64,000 nt of DNA, from assembly GCF_014836635.1 (NCBI RefSeq), contig NZ_JACSQL010000009.1, forward strand, positions 62,001-126,000, in the 5' to 3' direction. The notes beneath the pieces are model-generated. The model searched no databases. It saw only the letters and a list, made by a program, of their open reading frames with translations, and was not told where the DNA came from. Source of the stretch: Paenibacillus gallinarum (lineage in GTDB: Bacteria; Bacillota; Bacilli; Paenibacillales; Paenibacillaceae). Shown piece by piece: positions 59,571-64,000 of this stretch. Positions within the stretch are counted from its first letter, which is position 1. Every line of letters begins with the position of its first letter. A program made the translations under genes and the position numbers.

Positions 59571-62500
59571 ATGAAGAAAATGATAGTAATCGCTACATCA
59601 GCGGCAATGCTTCTCAGCGTGTTAAGTGAGACGAGTTATGTTATGGCAAATGAAGTACAGGCTTCAAAACTAGCAAAAAGCGTAGCACAAAGTGAGGTTG
59701 GTTCAATAACCAAAGCAGCAGTAGTTCCTTTTGATTTATATGGGCAAGATGTATTACATACGTACAATAGTGTTTATAAAATGGATAATGCAAATATCAC
59801 ATCGATCACAAGTAATGGCGGTAACTACCCTGGTTCTCAGATCAATAAAGCAATTGACGGAAATATGAGTACCCAATGGGAAACCGGAAAACCGAATAGT
59901 ACAACGTTTACGAATGAGGTCGTATTTCAACTAAATGAAATAACGATGTTGGATCGAATGGTGTATGCAGCTAGACAGGATAGCGCGAAAGGAAAAGGAT
60001 TTGCGCAAGAATTTGAGATTTATGGATCGACTACAGACGAGGGAAGTAATTTTACATTAGTAACTACAGGGGAATACATAGGTTCGACAGGAAATGTTGT
60101 AGAAATTAAATTTGCACCAACCGCGTTTAAGAGAATCAAGTTTGTATACAAAAAGGTAAATCAAGATTGGGCAAGTGCAGCTGAGTTTTCTTTTTACAAA
60201 GAAGATGCTGTATCTAATAAAATGGAAAAATTGTTTACGGATTTCAATCAAAATCAAGTATCTGAGGAATTTAATACAGAAGAAAAATTGAAATCGTTAG
60301 AGGAAAGTGTGAAAACACATCCTTTATACGAATTATATAAAGAAGATTTTGAGAATGCCAAAATATTACTAAGCGAAGATAAAATAGAAGCTACAAAGGC
60401 AGCAACGAAACCGGTTGATTATTACTCTAATGAAGAATATTCTGAGTTATTTAGAATGAGCAATGATAACATTAAGAGTTTCAAAAACAATGGTGGTAAC
60501 TACGCTAGCCAAGTATTAAAAAATGCGTTTGATGGGAATGTAAACACGTATTGGGAAACCAATAGAAGAAATACAGCTGACTTTGCAAATGAAGTGGAAG
60601 TAGAATTTAACGAACCGGTAACACTGAATAGAATTGTGTACGGAGCAAGACCCTCTGATCGTAAAGGATTCGCTCAAGAGTTTGAGATCTATGGTTCTAA
60701 AACCTCAAAAGGCGACACTTATGAACTCGTAGCAACAGGAATACATAGTAAGGTATCTGGTTTAGTGGAAGCTAAATTTGAACCTACTGCGTTTAAACGC
60801 TTGAAATTTGTATTCAAGAACTCAGATCAAAACTGGGCAACATTATCAGAATTAGCTTTCTATACAGAAGATGAAATTGGAAATGTAATGGAAGACGATC
60901 TTTTTATCGATGGAACAAAGAGTGCCGTGGTTCCTGAATATAATTCCATAGACAAAATAAATGCACTGGAAGACAAGGTGAAGTCACACCCGCTATATTT
61001 TGTTTACAAAGAAGATTTGGAATTAGCGAAGAAGCTAGTAAGTGGCGAAGTCGATATGGAAGGGAAAATCGTCAAGGCTGAACAGCGCGGGGATATGAGA
61101 AAGCATGCACAGCAAAACCTGCGTATGAATTTCGGAACGAACAGTCAGCCTACAGGTCTTGTTGCTACGCCAGGCGATACAATTACGGTTTATGTAGATG
61201 CGCCAAGCGGTAGTAAGGTTCCTTCTCTAACCTTTACACAACAAGAAGGTTCATGGAATAGATGGTCGAGCAGCGTATCTCTTAAATCAGGAAAGAACGT
61301 AATTACGGTGCCAACCATTTCACAAGATGGCTATCATCATGGAGTTGTTAAAGGCGGTACTATTTATATCCAAAACCCATATACACCCGAAGAGCAGGGA
61401 GAAGCTCCAGTGCTTCGTTTCGAAGGTGTAGAAAAGATCCCGATGATGACTTTAGATACAGATCCGGAACAGTTTAAAGAAGAGTTGATCACTTATAAAA
61501 AGAAAATAGATGAGGATGTAGCAGCACATCCTAATGTGGCTGATCGCCAAGTAGTCAATGTTGTGGAAATGGCCAGCGACCATGTGATTTTTACAGGAAC
61601 GGCTACTGAGGCTTACAACCAGTTTATTACCAAAGGCAATAACCCGATGGATACAGTAACTGGTTATGACGTATGGATGAATCAGATTTTCAAAAATTAT
61701 GGGCTAGATGGAAGCAGTGAGACGAACGATCCAAAACGGATGCGTGAAAATATCCGTCTGATGCAGCCGTATGGTGCGATGTACGCAGCAGGTGATCATA
61801 CCGGGATTCAAAATGGAAGTGTGGCAGTGATGCTGTCTGATTTTAGTGAGGTTGCTCCAGGATGGGGACTTAACCATGAAATCGGTCACCGTCTTGCAAT
61901 CGGAGAACGGGAGTACGGGGAAGTTACAAACAACATGGTATCCATGTTGATGTCAGTTGAAGCTCACAACATGAATAACAGCAATGCGATTGATAATCGC
62001 ATTCCGTTTGAAACCATTTATAACTATGTAATTGAAGAAAATAAAGTGACGATGGATTCACAAGGATTATTTGCGCGCTTAGGTGCTTACTGGCAGCTCG
62101 AGCTTGCTTACCCAGGATACTGGAGTGAACTGTCCAAGATGTACCGTGAACAGAAGGTTTCACTTACAAACGGCGATATTTCTAAACAGCAGTATTATGT
62201 GGAATTTTCTTCTGAACTACTTGGCTATGACTTAAGCAGCTATTTTGCTAGACATGGTTTCACTGTTACAGATGAGACTAGAGTAAAGACAGCTAAGTAT
62301 CCAGAACCTAAGAAACTTTGGTACTTAAACAATTCGGTTCTTCAATATGAAGGGACAGGAATTGAAAATAAAGATGCATCGGGTTCAGTGCAGGTCAGTA
62401 TTGCTGTAAATGCTTCAGCACAGAAGAACACCTTAAACATGCGTATAGATGAGAAATATCAGAATGATATCTTAGGTTATGAAATTTATAGAGATGATAT

Positions 62501-64000
62501 CCTGGTTGGTTTCACAAGCACAAGTCAATTCATTGATTCAAATGTAGATGCAAGCGTCAATCATACCTATCAAATTATTGTATATGATAAAAAGTTAAAT
62601 CCATTAAACCCAATTGAATGCAATGCATTTCAACCTAAACTATCAGTAGAAGATCATGTAACCCTGAAATTAAACCAAACTTTTGATCCGATGGATTATG
62701 TTAGAGCCGTAAATTATCAAGGAAAAGAGATTACAAGTGAAATTGTTGTTAGATCGAGCAATGTCGATGTTACGAAAAAAGGAAGCTATAAAGTTGTGTA
62801 CGAAGTTCAGAGCGAAGGAACGACTTTGACGAAAACAGCGAATGTAACCGTAATAAGTAACTTTGATTATGCTTCTGATCTGACTGCAGAATCGGCTAGA
62901 GTAGGTTATGGTCAGTTCAAAAAAGATACTGCGCCAGGTGGCAATATGATCACTCTTCTTAGACAAGGACTTGAGGCGACATATGCTAAAGGGATTGGTG
63001 CACATGCTAACTCTGAGGTGGTATACGATATTGAAGGCAAAGGATATGACTTCTTCGAAAGTTATATCGGCGTTGATTACGCTACGGATAGAACAAAGGC
63101 TTCGGCTACATTTGAAGTTTATGTAGATGGTGAGAAGAAATTTTCCAGTGATGTGATGAAAGCAAGCTCAGAGCATGCATTCATAAAAGTACCGGTTACA
63201 GGAGCGAAGAAAGTTACGCTTGTGACAACCGATGCGGGTGATAACAATACACATGACCATACGGTATGGGCTGATGCTAAATTTACGACGGCTTCGAGTG
63301 CACCTGAACTTTCCATACCTAAATCCGTATCTACTAAAGTAGGTCAAGAAATGGTGATTAGTGCAGATTATTCGGCCGTTGATGCAGAAGATGGTGATAT
63401 AACTTCCGAGGTCATCGTTACGGGAGAAGATAAAGTTAACTTTAATAGAGCGGGAGAATACCCGATTACTTACACGGTAACAGATCGTGATAGCAATACA
63501 GCCACGAAGACAAGAACCATAGCTGTTGTAGACATGAAAGATTATACGTATTTAACGGATTATGAATGGAGTTCCACGCAGAATAGTTATACGGCTCCGC
63601 TGAAAGACATCTCTATTAGTGCGAAGACGTTACGATTGACGGATGAGAATAGTAGCGAAGTATCCTACACAAGAGGCATTGGTGCACACTCTAATTCTAC
63701 TATTGTATATGATCTAACGGACAAGAATTTCGATTACTTCACCTCTTTTGTCGGTGTGGATCGTCAGATGTACGGTTCTGTAGGGTCTGTCAGCTTCGAG
63801 GTGTTTGTAGATGGAGAGAAGAAATTTGATAGCGGGCTCATGAATTCAAAAGCTCCGCAGAAATTTGTAGAAGTTGATATGAATGGAGCAAAAGAACTTA
63901 AGTTAGTCGTTACCGATGGTGGGAATGGAAATGGGTCTGACCACGCAACATGGGGAGATACAAAACTTCATTTTGCTAATGCCAATCGCTTGTTTACGGA
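59571..64000 (+). CDS. Very large secreted M60-like (enhancin/mucinase-type) metalloprotease, 5' part
   Basis: The frame is open from ATG 59571 (AGGAGGTAGAG in front) to the window edge, at least 1476 codons, with no stop. A signal peptide covers about 1-27. Two F5/8 type C sugar-binding domains lie at about 72-208 and 295-440, each opening SxxxNGGNY and containing a DGN-xx-T-xWET motif. The M60 peptidase follows (about 515-905) with zinc motif HEIGH at 769-773 and a likely third ligand E784 in GEVTNN. Then come an NPCBM-like domain (about 1097-1242, GIGAHANS), an Ig-like domain (about 1245-1320) and a second NPCBM-like domain (GIGAHSNS) cut by the edge. M60 proteases cleave O-glycosylated, mucin-like proteins. 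Confidence 0.92.
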   Translation, partial: MKKMIVIATSAAMLLSVLSETSYVMANEVQASKLAKSVAQSEVGSITKAAVVPFDLYGQDVLHTYNSVYKMDNANITSITSNGGNYPGSQINKAIDGNMSTQWETGKPNSTTFTNEVVFQLNEITMLDRMVYAARQDSAKGKGFAQEFEIYGSTTDEGSNFTLVTTGEYIGSTGNVVEIKFAPTAFKRIKFVYKKVNQDWASAAEFSFYKEDAVSNKMEKLFTDFNQNQVSEEFNTEEKLKSLEESVKTHPLYELYKEDFENAKILLSEDKIEATKAATKPVDYYSNEEYSELFRMSNDNIKSFKNNGGNYASQVLKNAFDGNVNTYWETNRRNTADFANEVEVEFNEPVTLNRIVYGARPSDRKGFAQEFEIYGSKTSKGDTYELVATGIHSKVSGLVEAKFEPTAFKRLKFVFKNSDQNWATLSELAFYTEDEIGNVMEDDLFIDGTKSAVVPEYNSIDKINALEDKVKSHPLYFVYKEDLELAKKLVSGEVDMEGKIVKAEQRGDMRKHAQQNLRMNFGTNSQPTGLVATPGDTITVYVDAPSGSKVPSLTFTQQEGSWNRWSSSVSLKSGKNVITVPTISQDGYHHGVVKGGTIYIQNPYTPEEQGEAPVLRFEGVEKIPMMTLDTDPEQFKEELITYKKKIDEDVAAHPNVADRQVVNVVEMASDHVIFTGTATEAYNQFITKGNNPMDTVTGYDVWMNQIFKNYGLDGSSETNDPKRMRENIRLMQPYGAMYAAGDHTGIQNGSVAVMLSDFSEVAPGWGLNHEIGHRLAIGEREYGEVTNNMVSMLMSVEAHNMNNSNAIDNRIPFETIYNYVIEENKVTMDSQGLFARLGAYWQLELAYPGYWSELSKMYREQKVSLTNGDISKQQYYVEFSSELLGYDLSSYFARHGFTVTDETRVKTAKYPEPKKLWYLNNSVLQYEGTGIENKDASGSVQVSIAVNASAQKNTLNMRIDEKYQNDILGYEIYRDDILVGFTSTSQFIDSNVDASVNHTYQIIVYDKKLNPLNPIECNAFQPKLSVEDHVTLKLNQTFDPMDYVRAVNYQGKEITSEIVVRSSNVDVTKKGSYKVVYEVQSEGTTLTKTANVTVISNFDYASDLTAESARVGYGQFKKDTAPGGNMITLLRQGLEATYAKGIGAHANSEVVYDIEGKGYDFFESYIGVDYATDRTKASATFEVYVDGEKKFSSDVMKASSEHAFIKVPVTGAKKVTLVTTDAGDNNTHDHTVWADAKFTTASSAPELSIPKSVSTKVGQEMVISADYSAVDAEDGDITSEVIVTGEDKVNFNRAGEYPITYTVTDRDSNTATKTRTIAVVDMKDYTYLTDYEWSSTQNSYTAPLKDISISAKTLRLTDENSSEVSYTRGIGAHSNSTIVYDLTDKNFDYFTSFVGVDRQMYGSVGSVSFEVFVDGEKKFDSGLMNSKAPQKFVEVDMNGAKELKLVVTDGGNGNGSDHATWGDTKLHFANANRLFT

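Overview
The window looks like a chromosomal segment of a low-GC, spore-forming Firmicute, most likely Paenibacillus or a close relative. The signs are an AT-rich sequence with strong AGGAGG-type ribosome binding sites, a YesM/YesN two-component pair, an S-layer-anchored GH53 galactanase, a CotH-family protein, a KinB-like histidine kinase, the Ctc/L25 stress protein, and Bacillus-type glycine, guanine and cyclic-di-GMP riboswitches. The assignment rests on protein families only. No tRNA, rRNA, CRISPR array, prophage or intact insertion sequence was seen.

Layout. 1-10 kb: a MetE-like methyltransferase with an aldehyde dehydrogenase, a small HEAT-repeat protein, a large single-gene SF1 helicase-nuclease, and a divergent MATE pump/TetR pair with three copies of one operator. 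10-17.3 kb is a mosaic: a lipoprotein with an internal duplication, bioB with a BirA operator far upstream, a second copy of the tetR 3' end directly after bioB, ctc, a lipase-like hydrolase, an AlkD-like protein, and two adjoining gene fragments (an SDR tail and a hexapeptide acetyltransferase tail).

17.3-25.1 kb is the most unusual part: a six-gene operon (DUF4956, CotH, TIM-barrel hydrolase-like, HEAT, processive GT2 glycosyltransferase, VTC polyphosphate-polymerase-like) with its own promoter and terminator. A membrane-anchored TIM-barrel protein lies convergent to it. It looks like an uncharacterised envelope glycan and/or polyphosphate system. 26.3-31 kb is an alpha-galactoside module (symporter, LacI regulator, GH36). 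31-33.2 kb holds a glycine riboswitch, cycA and a DUF3237 gene.

34.2-44.6 kb carries a chemoreceptor, an extracytoplasmic methionine sulfoxide repair set (CcdA, thioredoxin-like lipoprotein, MsrAB lipoprotein), a YesN/YesM pair, and the galactanase with a likely catabolite-control site. 44.8-59 kb contains mqo, a formylglycine-generating enzyme, a cupin, a guanine-riboswitch-controlled nucleoside transporter, an SDR/MarR pair with a perfect palindromic operator, SelO, a MidA-like methyltransferase with TPR repeats, a CE2-type esterase, a sporulation-type kinase and DbpA. The right edge holds a cyclic-di-GMP riboswitch in front of a very large secreted M60 metalloprotease that runs off the window.

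Much of the window concerns the cell surface and glycans: glycan synthesis, galactan and galactoside breakdown, esterase, mucinase-like protease and repair of exported proteins. Much of the control is by RNA or local repressors that can be read directly from the sequence.
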